Below, piece after piece: positions 43,304 to 54,232 of a stretch of DNA of 64,000 nt. How positions within the stretch are numbered: the first letter of the stretch is position 1; each line of letters opens with the position of its first letter. Under the pieces are notes generated by a model that was not told the DNA's origin, did no database searches, and worked only from the letters and a program-made list of their open reading frames with translations. The translations under genes were made by a program, and so were the position numbers. The DNA is from an uncultured Gemmatimonadales bacterium (GTDB lineage: Bacteria; Gemmatimonadota; Gemmatimonadetes; Palauibacterales; Palauibacteraceae), in the NCBI GenBank assembly GCA_947259585.1, contig CAMYMV010000018.1, positions 39,371 through 103,370 of the forward strand, written 5' to 3'.

Positions 43304-44157
43304 CTCCGAGAATCCCCCCGCGAGCCCCGCTCGGGCCGGCCAGAGCTCTCGCCGTCCTCCGACGACTCGGCCCTGCCGCCCAGTCGCTCGCGCAACCTCT
43401 GTTCGTAGTGGATGATCTCGAACGCCGTAGCCTCCAGAAGGCCGAGCTCCCTTCGGTCGGGAGACGCGCGCTGAACGATCGTCCGAAAGCTCCTCATCTT
43501 CGGGATCCGATCGACGCTGGTGAACAGGCCCAGCGTCTCCATGGCCTCTCGCCATAGCTCGAAGAATCGCTCGAGCTCTTCGCTGGATGCCGGCGGCACC
43601 CGACGCAGCCGCTTTTGCCCGAGATCGGGCTCCTCCGAGCCGGTCAGCTCCACCGCGGCGTTCCGGAGCTCGTAGAAGACGATCAGGGCGGCATGCCCGA
43701 GGTTTAGCGAGCTGTGTTCCGGGTTCGTGGGCACGTTGATGACCGCCTCGCACACGTCCAGCTCGGCATTGGAGAGCCCTCGGTGCTCGGGGCCGAAGAC
43801 GAGCGCGATCCTGCTTCCTTGCAGAGCCCTGCCGACGAGCTCCCGTCCCGCCTCTGCGGCGCGCATCCACTGCTGCTTGCTCGACCGTCGCCGAGCGGAC
43901 GTGCCGACCACGAGCTGGGCGTCCGCCACCGCCGCTGCCAGATCGTCGTACAGCTCCGTGCGCGCCACGAGATCCTCCGTATCGTGGGCGATGCCCTCGA
44001 TGCGGTAGGCGTCGAACTCGGCGGGTCGAACGAGGCGGAGCCGGCCGAGTCCCATGTTCTTCATCGCGCGGACTACGAGGGCGATGTTGACGAGGTCCTG
44101 CGGCTCCTGCAGAACGACGCGGAACCGGTCGAGAGCTGCGTCCGGTTCGCCGGTCAT
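43300..44157 (-). CDS. TrmH/SpoU-class RNA methyltransferase (TrmJ-like)
   Basis: 285 aa. Starts [35 protein letters not shown], typical of SPOUT class TrmJ/TrmL (N-terminal motif 1). Then VGTSARRR and the knot motifs [20 protein letters not shown] and [20 protein letters not shown] with the expected Asn/Ser/Leu. A C-terminal extension of about 110 aa is helical and very charged. It would 2'-O-methylate a tRNA anticodon-loop nucleotide (position 32 for TrmJ; assignment uncertain). Overlaps the upstream CDP-alcohol transferase by 4 nt and the convergent rho by 4 nt. Confidence 0.85.
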   Translation of the reverse strand: MTGEPDAALDRFRVVLQEPQDLVNIALVVRAMKNMGLGRLRLVRPAEFDAYRIEGIAHDTEDLVARTELYDDLAAAVADAQLVVGTSARRRSSKQQWMRAAEAGRELVGRALQGSRIALVFGPEHRGLSNAELDVCEAVINVPTNPEHSSLNLGHAALIVFYELRNAAVELTGSEEPDLGQKRLRRVPPASSEELERFFELWREAMETLGLFTSVDRIPKMRSFRTIVQRASPDRRELGLLEATAFEIIHYEQRLRERLGGRAESSEDGESSGRPERGSRGDSRS

Positions 44158-44852
44158 GCCGAGCGGCGAGGCGGCTCCAGGCGGGCAAGGGCTCGGAGGT
44201 TTCCGCCGACGCGGATGAGCATGAGGACCAACATCGCCAGGACGCCGACCGCCCCGAATATGTCGAACAGCGTCAGCGAGACTCCGGCGACCTCGAAGCG
44301 CATCGGTCCGAGCCCGATGGCGACCGTGTTCATCGCGATGAGCGCCACCCTGGCCTCCGTGGGCCCCAGAACGGCGTACCCCAGCCGGAACTCGCCCAGC
44401 ACGTAGGTCTCCAGGTAGACGTTGATCGACATGATCAGGTAGAGGATGACGACCGCGAGGCCGATCGAGAGAAGCATGTATGGGGAGAGGCCGAGTCCGA
44501 TCCCGATCGCCGCCGTCGAGTAGGCGTCCGTTATGTGGTCGAGGTAATAGCCGTATCGCGGGCGCTCGATCTTGCGTACACGGGCCAGCGTACCGTCGAG
44601 ACTGTCGCCGTACCACTGGACGACGAGCCCGAGGCTCGCGCCCCAAAGCCAGGCCGGGTTCCGGTTCGAGAGGACGTACGCGGCCGCGATCCAGGTGGAC
44701 GAGAGAAGGCCCAACGCCGTGAGGTGGTCCGGAACGACCCACGCGGGAAGCGCCCGTGCCAGGCGCGGCAGGACCCGACGCTCGAAACCGGCGAGAAGGA
44801 AGGGTGCGGTCCGCTCGTGCTGAGCGTCGGGAGGCCGACCCTCATCCGTCAT
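44154..44852 (-). CDS. CDP-alcohol phosphatidyltransferase family protein
   Basis: 232 aa from the ATG at 44852. Signature D-x2-DG-x2-AR-x8-G-x3-D-x3-D read as [28 protein letters not shown]. About six transmembrane helices (for example [56 protein letters not shown]). Such enzymes join a CDP-activated lipid and an alcohol head group at the membrane; the head group is unknown. The middle gene of a zinc-ribbon / transferase / RNA methyltransferase run with overlapping ends. Confidence 0.85.
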   Translation of the reverse strand: MTDEGRPPDAQHERTAPFLLAGFERRVLPRLARALPAWVVPDHLTALGLLSSTWIAAAYVLSNRNPAWLWGASLGLVVQWYGDSLDGTLARVRKIERPRYGYYLDHITDAYSTAAIGIGLGLSPYMLLSIGLAVVILYLIMSINVYLETYVLGEFRLGYAVLGPTEARVALIAMNTVAIGLGPMRFEVAGVSLTLFDIFGAVGVLAMLVLMLIRVGGNLRALARLEPPRRSA

Positions 44853-45084
44853 CCGGAGCTCCCAGCCAGCGTTTGCCCCGGCGAGGCCGCAACGCCGGAT
44901 AGCCCGTCTCGCCGCATGCCGGACAGGTCTCGACATACGCATCGATCACCGCATCGCATACGGCGCAGCCGACTGCCGCCTCGGCTGGCTCGTGGGACAA
45001 GGCTTTTCCGCACTTTGCGCACGTCTGGTCCTCTCGCGGTAGCTCCGCTCCACATTCGGTACAGGTCTTCGGGCTCACCGGCAT
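44842..45084 (-). CDS. Double zinc-ribbon protein
   Basis: 80 aa with four CxxC pairs: CTECG, CAKCG, CAVCD and CPACG, forming two zinc ribbons, then a basic tail RPRRGKRW. First gene of the minus-strand run; it overlaps the CDP-alcohol gene by 11 nt. A structural or regulatory zinc protein; the partner is unknown. Confidence 0.75.
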   Translation of the reverse strand: MPVSPKTCTECGAELPREDQTCAKCGKALSHEPAEAAVGCAVCDAVIDAYVETCPACGETGYPALRPRRGKRWLGAPDDG

Positions 45085-45311
45085 CGCCTTTCAACGGCGT
45101 GGGCTGGCATGGAATCGGCGAAGGCCAGGCTCCGCCGGGGGATCGACACGGAACATTACGCCTGTATCGGCGTCGGAACAGGGATCTATATCGCCGCAGT
45201 CGTTCGTGGCGACCCTATATCGCCGGTTTTGCCTTGCTTTGGCGCGGCGGCGCGGATAGCATCGGGCCGCCAAGCACGGCCAACGCCTCTTGGAGACACA
45301 CGCGGGGATAG

Positions 45312-46064
45312 ATGGCGAGAAGCGCGCGGGAACGGGAAGAGAGCCTCCGGGAAAGCCAGGCCGGTCCGGTCTACGACCGGCTCGGTCCGAAGGTATGGAT
45401 CCTGGGTGGCGTCATGGTCCTGATCGGACTCGTGACGACCTACCTCATCCTCCAGGATTTCCGCTCCGAGAGCTACATCTACCTCGCTTTCTACTCGATC
45501 CCGGCGAACGCCGCGATCTCGTTCTTCCCTCACGAGCCGGTGCTCATCTACTTCGGGAAGTTCGCGAACCTGTGGCTGGCGGCGGCTGCTGCGACGGTGG
45601 GGACGGTCGTAGCGGGCATCATGGATCACACCGTCTTCGTGCCCTTGCTGAACCACCGTACCGTCATCGCCTACAAGGACAAGAAGGTCTATAGGCGGTC
45701 GATCGACTACTTCCTGAGGTATCCGTTCGCCACCCTCGTGGTGGCCGGCTTTACGCCGATCCCCTTCTTTCCGTTCAAGTTCCTCAGCTTCTCGATCCAT
45801 TACCCGCTGAAGAAATACCTCACGGCCCTGGTGGTCGCGCGCTATCCGCGCTACTTCCTGCTCGCCTGGCTGGGAGCCGTAACCGACATACCCAACTGGC
45901 TCCTCTTCGCGGCGTTCCTGGTGATCATCAATCTCTACATGATCAAGGCCCTGCCGGCTCTGGCGAGGAAGCTGCGCGAGGCCGCGAGGCGACGCCGAAA
46001 CCGGGCGGCGGTGGGCGGCCGGCCGGAGCCGGCCCGGGTCGAGGTCACCGAGGCCGGGCCATGA
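45312..46064 (+). CDS. VTT/DedA-like membrane protein
   Basis: 250 aa with four to five hydrophobic segments. The VTT core is visible as RSIDYFLRYPFATLVVAGFT, PIPFFPFKFLSFSIHYPLKK and YLTALVVARYPRYFLLAWLG: a re-entrant helix with the FxxxPxPfFpfKxxS pattern of DedA/SNARE-associated proteins, which scramble or transport lipids. Preceding part SFFPHEPVLIYFGKFANLWL. The next gene overlaps the stop (ATGA), so the pair is coupled. Nearby CDP-alcohol transferase suggests a lipid-related neighbourhood. Confidence 0.8.
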   Translation: MARSAREREESLRESQAGPVYDRLGPKVWILGGVMVLIGLVTTYLILQDFRSESYIYLAFYSIPANAAISFFPHEPVLIYFGKFANLWLAAAAATVGTVVAGIMDHTVFVPLLNHRTVIAYKDKKVYRRSIDYFLRYPFATLVVAGFTPIPFFPFKFLSFSIHYPLKKYLTALVVARYPRYFLLAWLGAVTDIPNWLLFAAFLVIINLYMIKALPALARKLREAARRRRNRAAVGGRPEPARVEVTEAGP

Positions 46065-47059
46065 ACGTCTCCGGGCGCGTCGGGGCGCAGATGGCCTGGC
46101 GCGGGCTGCTGAACACGATTCAGAACAAGCCGCTGACCGTCTCGTTCGAGATCACCCACGCCTGTACGGCGAACTGCTGGCACTGCAACTGGGGCGGTCC
46201 GATCAAGGAGAAGAGGCTGGAGCCGGCCGAGTATGGTGCCATCAGCCGTGACCTCAAGCCCGTGGTCGTCAATGTGTCGGGCGGAGAGCCCCTCGCTCGG
46301 GGCGACATCTACGAGATTCTCGAGTCGATCGCGCACCCCGGCGGGCTTCCGTGGATCGTCGTGGTGACGAACGCGTCGCAGCTCACGCCGGAGCGCTTCC
46401 TCCGGCTCAAGAAGGCGGGAATGCATCAGCTTTCCGTGTCGCTCGATTACCCCGACGACCGCCACTCCGACTTTCGGCGCATTCCGGGTCTGTTCGAGAA
46501 GATGTCTGAGGTGTTGCCGGAGCTGGCCCGCACGTCGGAGCGAAACGACGTCAGCCTGAACGTCTGCATCTCGGCCTGGAACTATCGCGACGTGCCCGAC
46601 ATGGTGCGGCTCGCGAAGGTGTGGCGTCTGCCGATCAACTTCTCCGTCTACACGCACCTGCGTGTACAGGACCGGAGCGGTCTCGTCAGCGGCGACGGGC
46701 TCGAGGACCTCCGAAAGGTGATCGAGGAGGTGATCGCCATGCGGCGCGTGGGCTATCCGGTCTACACGACGGCGAAGACGCTGAGGGAGTTCTACCGCTT
46801 CCTCTCCGAAGACGGGATTCCCGGCTGCGAGGCGGGTCGCCGCTTTTTGGTCGTGAACCCGGACGGACGGATGACGCCGTGCGCGATGGTCATGGCGTAC
46901 TTCGACCGCCAGGAGGACATGCTGGAGAGCTTCACCAAACAGAACAGCTGCACGAAGTGCTACATCAGCACACGCGCCCACGCCGAGAAGTCGTACCTCC
47001 AGCTGGCTCTCGACAACCCTGCGGCCTTGCGCCGGCTTCTCATGCCCTGGAGGGCCTGA
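46061..47059 (+). CDS. Radical SAM enzyme with C-terminal Cys cluster
   Basis: 332 aa. Radical SAM motif CTANCWHC (CxxxCxxC) in FEITHACTANCWHCNWGGP, NVSGGEPLARGDIYEIL (SAM-binding GGE), VVVTNASQL, HQLSVSLDYPDDRHSDFR. The C-terminus has GCEAGRRFLVVNPDGRMTPC and CTKCYIS, a SPASM-like auxiliary cluster pattern. Overlaps the VTT gene by 4 nt. Substrate unknown; coupling with a lipid-scramblase-like protein points to an envelope or lipid substrate, but a peptide substrate is equally possible. Confidence 0.82.
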   Translation: MNVSGRVGAQMAWRGLLNTIQNKPLTVSFEITHACTANCWHCNWGGPIKEKRLEPAEYGAISRDLKPVVVNVSGGEPLARGDIYEILESIAHPGGLPWIVVVTNASQLTPERFLRLKKAGMHQLSVSLDYPDDRHSDFRRIPGLFEKMSEVLPELARTSERNDVSLNVCISAWNYRDVPDMVRLAKVWRLPINFSVYTHLRVQDRSGLVSGDGLEDLRKVIEEVIAMRRVGYPVYTTAKTLREFYRFLSEDGIPGCEAGRRFLVVNPDGRMTPCAMVMAYFDRQEDMLESFTKQNSCTKCYISTRAHAEKSYLQLALDNPAALRRLLMPWRA

Positions 47060-47140
47060 GCGGCCGATGAGCACCTGCGGGCGCGTCGCGGCGGTGGCGC
47101 GAAGGGGCGACCGCTGTGGCGATAAGGCGATTCAGGGACG

Positions 47141-47207
47141 TTGACAGTTGCCACAAAGAAGATAGCTTTCGCACATGGGAGCCGCGGGGACATGCGGCTC
47201 CTTTTTT
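47141..47207 (+). promoter_or_regulatory. Consensus promoter followed at once by an intrinsic terminator, upstream of tRNA-Gly
   Basis: TTGACA (47141-47146) with TAGCTT 16 nt later as -10, then a perfect 8-bp hairpin GGAGCCGC/GCGGCTCC (47178-47185, 47194-47201) with an 8-nt loop and TTTTTT. A transcript from this promoter would be only about 35-40 nt long unless it reads through into tRNA-Gly at 47239. Confidence 0.6.
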
Positions 47208-47238
47208 GCCTCTGGAGGTAACTCTCCGGCGGAGGCGC

Positions 47239-47311
47239 GCGGGCGTAGCTCAGCTGGTAGAGCGCAACCTTGCCAAGGTTGAGGTCGCCGGTTCGAATCC
47301 GGTCGCCCGCT
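47239..47311 (+). tRNA. tRNA-Gly (GCC)
   Basis: 73 nt, acceptor GCGGGCG/CGCCCGC, anticodon loop TTGCCAA, discriminator T. Confidence 0.95.
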
Positions 47312-47329
47312 CTTCGAAGACATGGTCCG

Positions 47330-47403
47330 GGGGCGGTAGCTCAGCTGGCTAGAGCGCTGCGTTCACATCGCAGAAGTCGGGGGTTCGAGTCCCTCCCGCC
47401 CCA
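47330..47403 (+). tRNA. tRNA-Val (CAC)
   Basis: 74 nt, acceptor GGGGCGG/CCGCCCC, anticodon loop TTCACAT, discriminator A. Confidence 0.95.
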
Positions 47404-47635
47404 TTGGTTCTCGTGGCTTCCCAAGCAGGCGCCGTGGTATCTCGGCTCCGCGGACCAACCTTCGGTCGGTGCCCGCGGACGCCTGATCTTCGGAGCCTCC
47501 AAGGGAGTCTCCTCAGGGCGTCCGATGCTCGCTTCGTGAGATACGCACGCCGCCCTTGGTGGAAGGTCGAGAGGGGTTGTAGAGAGGGTCGCGTGGGGGA
47601 GATTCGAGCCGCGGGTGTAGAGTTGTTGAGGTTGT

Positions 47636-47708
<73 letters not shown>

Positions 47709-47827
47709 TTCTGGAAAGCGACCTTCAGCCTGCGAGGCTAGGCACTCCGCAGGGCACCGGGTCGTGCCTGGCATCCGGGACGGAGCGGGAGCCGGTCAGC
47801 CTGTACACTTTCGGATCTGCGCCTAGC

Positions 47828-48517
47828 TCAGCGACGCTGAGGATCCGACTCTTCTTGGAAGCCGCGGCCCGGGAATTTGAAGGACGTCTCCTCTAGGGTC
47901 TTGAGGAGCAATCTGGCGTTCGCGCTCTTCACGTCGTCTTGATGGTCGTACAAACGCTGCAGTGCCGCTCTGCCCTGATCGCCATAGCCGGTCAGATTCT
48001 GAACCGCTTTGGCCGCCCGATCGTCCCTGCGATCCTCGCGAGCCACCGTTTCCAGAAACGAGACGGCCGCTGCTGCATCCGCCTGGCGGACCAGAGAGCT
48101 TACAGCGGCCATCCGCACAGCCCTGTCCTCGCTCGTCTCATACAACCTGAGCAGTCGAGCGACCACGCCTGAGTAAGGCGTCCGCGTGGCGGATGTTCTC
48201 CCGGCGGTGCTGAGCCAGACCACAGCATCGACTCGAACGCGCCGATCATTTGAAGAGAGCGCGAGTCGCTCCAACCCGTCGAGGACACCCTCGACCGTTT
48301 CTGTCGAATAGTCTTGCGGGTTCGTGACGATCGACCGTACGCCTACGACCCCACACTGTTGGCTACCATCTACCGCACGCAGTTCGAAGCAATCCAGCGC
48401 GGCTTCCACCGAAGGATCCTGTTGTTGCGCAAAGGAATAGCTAGGAACAATGCAAAGCGCCGATGCAAGTACAGGGACCGACATCCAGCGGCGCTCGAAG
48501 TTCTTTAGAATCAGCAT
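47828..48517 (-). CDS. Exported HEAT-repeat-like protein
   Basis: 229 aa. The N-terminus RRWMSVPVLASALCIVPSYS, FAQQQD is a signal peptide. The mature part consists of helical HEAT/armadillo-like repeats with regular R/D/A spacing (VRVDAVVWLSTAG, VRMAAVSSLVRQADAAAAVS, AAKAVQNLTGYGDQGRAAL, SANARLLLKTLEE). Probably a periplasmic binding or scaffold protein. The ATG at 48517 follows AGGAG. It lies 31 nt behind the lipoprotein gene on the same strand, so the two form an operon. Lower GC than its surroundings. Confidence 0.7.
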   Translation of the reverse strand: MLILKNFERRWMSVPVLASALCIVPSYSFAQQQDPSVEAALDCFELRAVDGSQQCGVVGVRSIVTNPQDYSTETVEGVLDGLERLALSSNDRRVRVDAVVWLSTAGRTSATRTPYSGVVARLLRLYETSEDRAVRMAAVSSLVRQADAAAAVSFLETVAREDRRDDRAAKAVQNLTGYGDQGRAALQRLYDHQDDVKSANARLLLKTLEETSFKFPGRGFQEESDPQRR

Positions 48518-48548
48518 CTCAGAGGCTCCTGCTCGACATCGCGAGTCC

Positions 48549-50243
48549 TTAAAGACATACCAGGTTACCCGATTCGTCCTCTATGTAGATCTGCTGTTCT
48601 TTGTATCGACCCTTGCCCTTTTTCTCGTATAGAAAGGCCGATCCGCACCAATTGTCGTTCACGACGTCGTGGTCGTCCGCAACGAAGCCAATGTGCACAT
48701 CAATAGACAAGATCTCGTTGAAAACTGCGTCACTAAGGTCGCCTGGCGAATCTCGGACGAGCCTTTCCGCCTCGACGTACGGATCCTGTCCTTGAGATGC
48801 CGCAGCCATTTCGTTGCGCGCCTGGTGGCCGTTTGGTTGGCCGCCGGTCCCTGGGCCCTCATGGCGCAGGATGCCAGCCAGGAACTCGTCTACATCGTGG
48901 ATCAGGCAGTATTCGTTGAACTCGTAGATGTTAACCGTGGTCGGTTGACCATTGTCTTCGCAGGCATCCTTGTCCCGCTTGCTGGTCAGAGCGCTACGCG
49001 GACCATCAGGACGCAGGTAGATGGTGATTTGGGATACTCGATCCATTCGGTAGTGCGCCTGCTCAACGTACCAAAGCCCGTCGTTCGGTCCTCCGCCGGT
49101 TACCTGAAGCTCTTCATAGCCAGCAGCTAGGGCCGTTGATATGGGAGGATCCACATAGTCTGGCTCGCATCCGTACGCTCGGCCGTTTCGTCCAATCTTG
49201 ATGGGTTCCTGGTAGAACACAGAGTCCCAAACCACAGTACAGCCCTGTGGATCCGTGTTTGGCTGGAAGCTCATACTGTCTAGCCACCCATCCCAAACTA
49301 CTCCGTCCAGATCGGTTCCCTGCCGATCGGTCACGATGAGATCTCCGGATTGTACACCGCTGCTCGTGTGCGCGATAACGAGACCGGAGAGCACGGCCTT
49401 CCCGGACCATTCCGTGGCCGTCGACACGTGGGTGATCGGCCCAACAACCTCATCGTGGAACTCCCAGCTGGTCACGGAAGCGGTCTGATCGGTGACCCGG
49501 CACGTGGTCTGCTGGCCGCGCTCCACTTCATCGCACTCCACGCCGCCGTTCGACGTTAGGGCCCGCGTGATCTCGAGGTCGTCGATGTAAAGCCTGGCGT
49601 CGATCCAAATCCAGGTGATGCGATCCGTCGAGGACGACAGCTGCACGAGGTCCCACACCCCACAGGGCCAGCTTGAACAGTTCGTAGACACGGTGATCTG
49701 GTCGACAGGCCAGAAGTTGCTGTCGTACGCCGTGATTGGAATCGTGTTGCTAGGATAGTCAGGGAAGCCAGAGCCATCGATGGAGGCATAATAGAACTCA
49801 ACGGAGCGTACGGGCGGATCGAATTCTATGAACGCCTGGGGCGGCGTATACATGGCCGAGGCCGCATAGCCGGGTGAAGGTAGGTTCACCACGTTGTAGG
49901 ACGGCTCAGGGTGGAAATCCCAATAACCGTTCCCCCGCGGATACTCGGTTCCGTCCGGGTGCCCGAAGTCAACTCCAAATGAGCTTCCATCGATCTGACC
50001 AGTCTGGGGTGGCGGAGCCTTTGTAAAGGTGAACAGAAGGGTCTCAGTTATTGAATCCGGATAGGTGATGATGACTTCGGGAACCGCACCGCCATTTGAG
50101 TACACGGTGAGAGCCGGCGGCTCTGAATCAGGCGCGGGGCCAGTCGGACCCCGATCACTACAAGCGCCGATCAGAGACAGCGACACCGCCGCGGAGAACA
50201 GGAGACAGCGGTGAGAGACGGTACTTGGTGGGTTCATGTTCAT
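48549..50243 (-). CDS. Large lipoprotein of unknown function
   Basis: 564 aa. Signal with lipobox IGAC (Cys28), mature start CSDRGPTGPAPDSEPP. Residues about 40-230 look like a beta-sandwich (TEYPRGNGYWDFHPEPSYNV, FIEFDPPVRSVEFYYASIDG, ARLYIDDLEITRAL), as in exported carbohydrate- or protein-binding domains. A middle Ig-like part follows (VERGQQTTCRVTDQTASVTS), and the C-terminal part contains HDVDEFLAGILRHEGPGTGG, with His/Glu that might be a peptidase-like site but without HExxH. No family recognised. Markedly lower GC than the chromosome. First gene of a two-gene operon. Confidence 0.7.
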   Translation of the reverse strand: MNMNPPSTVSHRCLLFSAAVSLSLIGACSDRGPTGPAPDSEPPALTVYSNGGAVPEVIITYPDSITETLLFTFTKAPPPQTGQIDGSSFGVDFGHPDGTEYPRGNGYWDFHPEPSYNVVNLPSPGYAASAMYTPPQAFIEFDPPVRSVEFYYASIDGSGFPDYPSNTIPITAYDSNFWPVDQITVSTNCSSWPCGVWDLVQLSSSTDRITWIWIDARLYIDDLEITRALTSNGGVECDEVERGQQTTCRVTDQTASVTSWEFHDEVVGPITHVSTATEWSGKAVLSGLVIAHTSSGVQSGDLIVTDRQGTDLDGVVWDGWLDSMSFQPNTDPQGCTVVWDSVFYQEPIKIGRNGRAYGCEPDYVDPPISTALAAGYEELQVTGGGPNDGLWYVEQAHYRMDRVSQITIYLRPDGPRSALTSKRDKDACEDNGQPTTVNIYEFNEYCLIHDVDEFLAGILRHEGPGTGGQPNGHQARNEMAAASQGQDPYVEAERLVRDSPGDLSDAVFNEILSIDVHIGFVADDHDVVNDNWCGSAFLYEKKGKGRYKEQQIYIEDESGNLVCL

Positions 50244-50534
50244 GCCCCCTTTCTGGCCTGATCAAAAGGGCCCAGGCGAGGTAGCGTCCGCGCCTATCAT
50301 GCAGTGTGCGCTGGAGCTGTCAGGGAGCTGTCGGCGAGACCGTGCAGGAAGAGGCCTCCACGGTGTTCGGAGGTTGGGGCCACCACGCTAAGCCATCGTC
50401 TCAACCCTCCCTTCTGTGAGCGTGCCCTTCAGGTTTCTCATTCCAATATCAAAGCGGCTATCAACCCAGTATCAAACAGAGCGGCCTCGAAGCCGCTGAT
50501 ACGGATTCCGTAGAATAGGTGGGAGCGGGGGCCG

Positions 50535-50617
50535 GCTTCCCAAGCTGAAGGTCGCCGGTTGGCTCCGCTCGCTGCGCTCGATCGCCGGTCAGACGAGACC
50601 GCTCGCTCGCTTGCTGA
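50535..50617 (+). pseudogene. tRNA-Gly(CCC) remnant with 33-bp insertion
   Basis: 50535-50560 equals 47665-47690 of tRNA-Gly(CCC) base for base (26 bp). A 33-bp insertion (50561-50593) containing TCGCCGGT, a repeat of the T-arm sequence, interrupts it. Then CGAGACCG resumes the tRNA, with degenerate continuation through the acceptor and the downstream hairpin (CTTGCTGAAAAGC versus CTTTCTGGAAAGC). The rest of 50244-50833 holds no gene. Confidence 0.6.
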
Positions 50618-50638
50618 AAAGCGTTGCCTCGCTTGTAG

Positions 50639-52285
<1,647 letters not shown>

Positions 52286-52378
52286 CACCGCTTTCCGCAG
52301 CCCGTCGTCGACGTTCCCGCCGAGCGGGCGTGGTCGCTCGTCGACGACTTCGGGGGCGTTTACCGCTTCCATCCGCTC

Positions 52379-52762
52379 GTGGAGCGCTCTCCCATCAGGA
52401 ACGGCGTGAGCTCGGGGTTGGGCGCCCAGCGGGTCTGCCACTTCCAGGACGGGAACCAGATCATGGAGGATATCACGGCCTACACGCCTGGTCGCGAGTA
52501 CGAGGTCGAGATCATTGATCCGGGCAATTTCCCGCTGAAGCGTGCGGTGGCGCGACTCGCTGTCGAGCCGCTCGCGGACGAGCGGAGCAGGGTGAGCTTC
52601 CACATGGCGTTTCGTCCGAGATTCGGCCCGGTCGGCTGGGTCATGGGCAAGACCGTCATGACAACACAGTTCACCAAGATCCTCGGCCGCGTTCTCGCCG
52701 GGCTCGAGGAGCACGCAAAGACCGGAGAAGTGGTAGGAGGAAAGAAGGCGGCAGCGGCCTAG
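52379..52762 (+). CDS. SRPBCC (polyketide cyclase-like) protein, start unclear
   Basis: From the GTG at 52379 the product has 127 aa. The homology starts earlier: right behind the GH1 stop (52283-52285), in the same frame, the sequence reads PVVDVPAERAWSLVDDFGGV, YRFHPLVE, the typical SRPBCC N-terminus (V-x-A-x-x-x-W), but with no ATG, GTG or TTG. Then GLGAQRVCHFQDGNQIMEDI, GREYEVEIIDPGNFPLKRA, SFHMAFRP. Either a non-standard start near 52290, or readthrough that makes a GH1-SRPBCC fusion, or a gene that has lost its first codons. A small lipid- or hydrophobic-ligand-binding fold. Confidence 0.65.
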   Translation: MERSPIRNGVSSGLGAQRVCHFQDGNQIMEDITAYTPGREYEVEIIDPGNFPLKRAVARLAVEPLADERSRVSFHMAFRPRFGPVGWVMGKTVMTTQFTKILGRVLAGLEEHAKTGEVVGGKKAAAA

Positions 52763-52858
52763 GAGGCTGTGACGCGGCGGGCTATAGCGGGAACTCGCGT
52801 GCGTCTCGACGATAGGATAAGATCGGCTCGGAGCGACCCTCGGAAGCCGGGTTCACAC

Positions 52859-52931
52859 GCGGGCGTAGCTCAGTTGGCAGAGCGTCAGCCTTCCAAGCTG
52901 AAGGTCGCCGGTTCGAGACCGGTCGCCCGCT
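52859..52931 (+). tRNA. tRNA-Gly (TCC)
   Basis: 73 nt, acceptor GCGGGCG/CGCCCGC, anticodon loop CTTCCAA, discriminator T. Nearly identical to tRNA-Gly(CCC). Followed by a GC hairpin (AAAGCCCCGATCCACGGGGCTTT) that serves as terminator. Confidence 0.95.
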
Positions 52932-53017
52932 CTTAAGCAGAAAGCCCCGATCCACGGGGCTTTCGTGCATCTTGAATTGGCACCGAGGGGGCGAGCCACC
53001 GCGGCAATGGCCCCGCT

Positions 53018-54211
53018 TCAGCGCCGATCCAGGATCGCCGGAAGCACGTGGCGCTCCACCATCTCGAAGGGCTGGTTCGCGCGGTCGTCGTCGTTGCCTC
53101 CCGTGAAAACGGCAACGAGATCGAGCTCCTCGAACAGAAAGATGTACTGGCCGCCCCGTCCCCAGGCGTGCACGGACTCCTGGTCGCCCCACGGGGCCGA
53201 GAAGCCGCGCCGCCACCAGTAGTAGCCGTAGGTCCACGTCGGACCGTCCGTGTTCGTTTGGAGAGCGGTGGATTCCTCGATCCACTCCTCGCTGATCACG
53301 CGGTCGCCCAGCCAGAGACCGTCGTCGAGAACGAGCTGTCCGAGCTTGGCCATGTCTCGAGGCGTGATAGAGAGGCCGCCCCCCAACTGTACGGTCCCGT
53401 CGCCGTATCTCCACCAATACCAGGGTTCGAAGCCGAGGCGACCGAAGAGGTGCTCATCGGCGAACTCGTGGGCCCAGACACCGGAAACTCGTCGCAGGAG
53501 CTCGCCGAAGAGGATCGGAAGCCCGCTGTTGTAGGTGAACACCTTCCCGGGTTCGTACACCGCTTCCAGGTCCAGCACGAACTCGATGGGGTCGCGGCTC
53601 TGGTTCATCGCGACATGGTCATTGCGGGGGTCGGTGTACCAGTAGGTATGTTCGTCCCAGGCGAGGCCCGCGGTCATCGACAGTACGTGACGAAGCAGGA
53701 TTCGTCGCTTCCGCTCGTCTTCGAACGCGGGATGGTCGGGGAAGAAGGTGTGGAGCGGCATGTCCAGGCTGATCAGCCCCCGGTCGACCGCGATCCCGGC
53801 GAGCAGCGAGGTGACGCTCTTGGTCACCGAATGTTGTTCGTGGCGGGTCTCTCTCCGATACGTCTTCGGCGCGCCTGACACCATCCGGCCCGGGAAGTAC
53901 TCCTCGAAGACCAGCTTCCCGTTCTTGACCAACAGGACGCCGTGGATGTTGACGTACCGGCCCTGTCGGATCCTGTCGACCATCTCCTCGAGAACCCCGA
54001 CGGAGATTCCTTCATCGACCGCATCGCCGGTGACCCAACCGTCCCCCGTCTCCTCCGGGACGGCATAGGCGTAAGGTTCAGCAGATGGACCCGTCGGGCC
54101 GTCGCTGCCGCAGGCAGCGAGCGACGCAAGCGCCGCTGCCAGCAGGCCCATGGACCACGCGGATCGAGCATGCATGGGCCAGCCCGGAGCGTGGGGCCGT
54201 GATTCCATCAT
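53018..54211 (-). CDS. Serine hydrolase (beta-lactamase/class C PBP fold) lipoprotein
   Basis: 397 aa. GGGAGG precedes the ATG. Lipobox LAAC (Cys34), mature start CGSDGPTGP. Domain: FEEYFPG, HSVTKSVTSLLAGIAVDRGL with the SxxK nucleophile (SVTK), PLHTFFPDHP, LLRHVLSMTAGLAWDE, TYNSGLPILFGELLRRVSG with the Tyr-x-Asn/Ser motif, GGGLSITPRDMAKLGQLVLD and AWGRGGQYIFLFEELDLVAV. This fold covers esterases, DD-peptidases and amide hydrolases; the substrate is open. Surface-anchored. Confidence 0.88.
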   Translation of the reverse strand: MMESRPHAPGWPMHARSAWSMGLLAAALASLAACGSDGPTGPSAEPYAYAVPEETGDGWVTGDAVDEGISVGVLEEMVDRIRQGRYVNIHGVLLVKNGKLVFEEYFPGRMVSGAPKTYRRETRHEQHSVTKSVTSLLAGIAVDRGLISLDMPLHTFFPDHPAFEDERKRRILLRHVLSMTAGLAWDEHTYWYTDPRNDHVAMNQSRDPIEFVLDLEAVYEPGKVFTYNSGLPILFGELLRRVSGVWAHEFADEHLFGRLGFEPWYWWRYGDGTVQLGGGLSITPRDMAKLGQLVLDDGLWLGDRVISEEWIEESTALQTNTDGPTWTYGYYWWRRGFSAPWGDQESVHAWGRGGQYIFLFEELDLVAVFTGGNDDDRANQPFEMVERHVLPAILDRR

Positions 54212-54232
54212 TCTATGCCTCCCGAAATGCGC

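Noticed and set aside
43300..44742. 480-aa version of the RNA methyltransferase
   Set aside because: The first part overlaps the CDP-alcohol transferase gene in another frame; the homology starts at 44157.
45187..45223. TATATCGCCG direct repeats 27 bp apart before the VTT gene
   Set aside because: Only two short copies without symmetry or a clear partner; too weak to call an operator.
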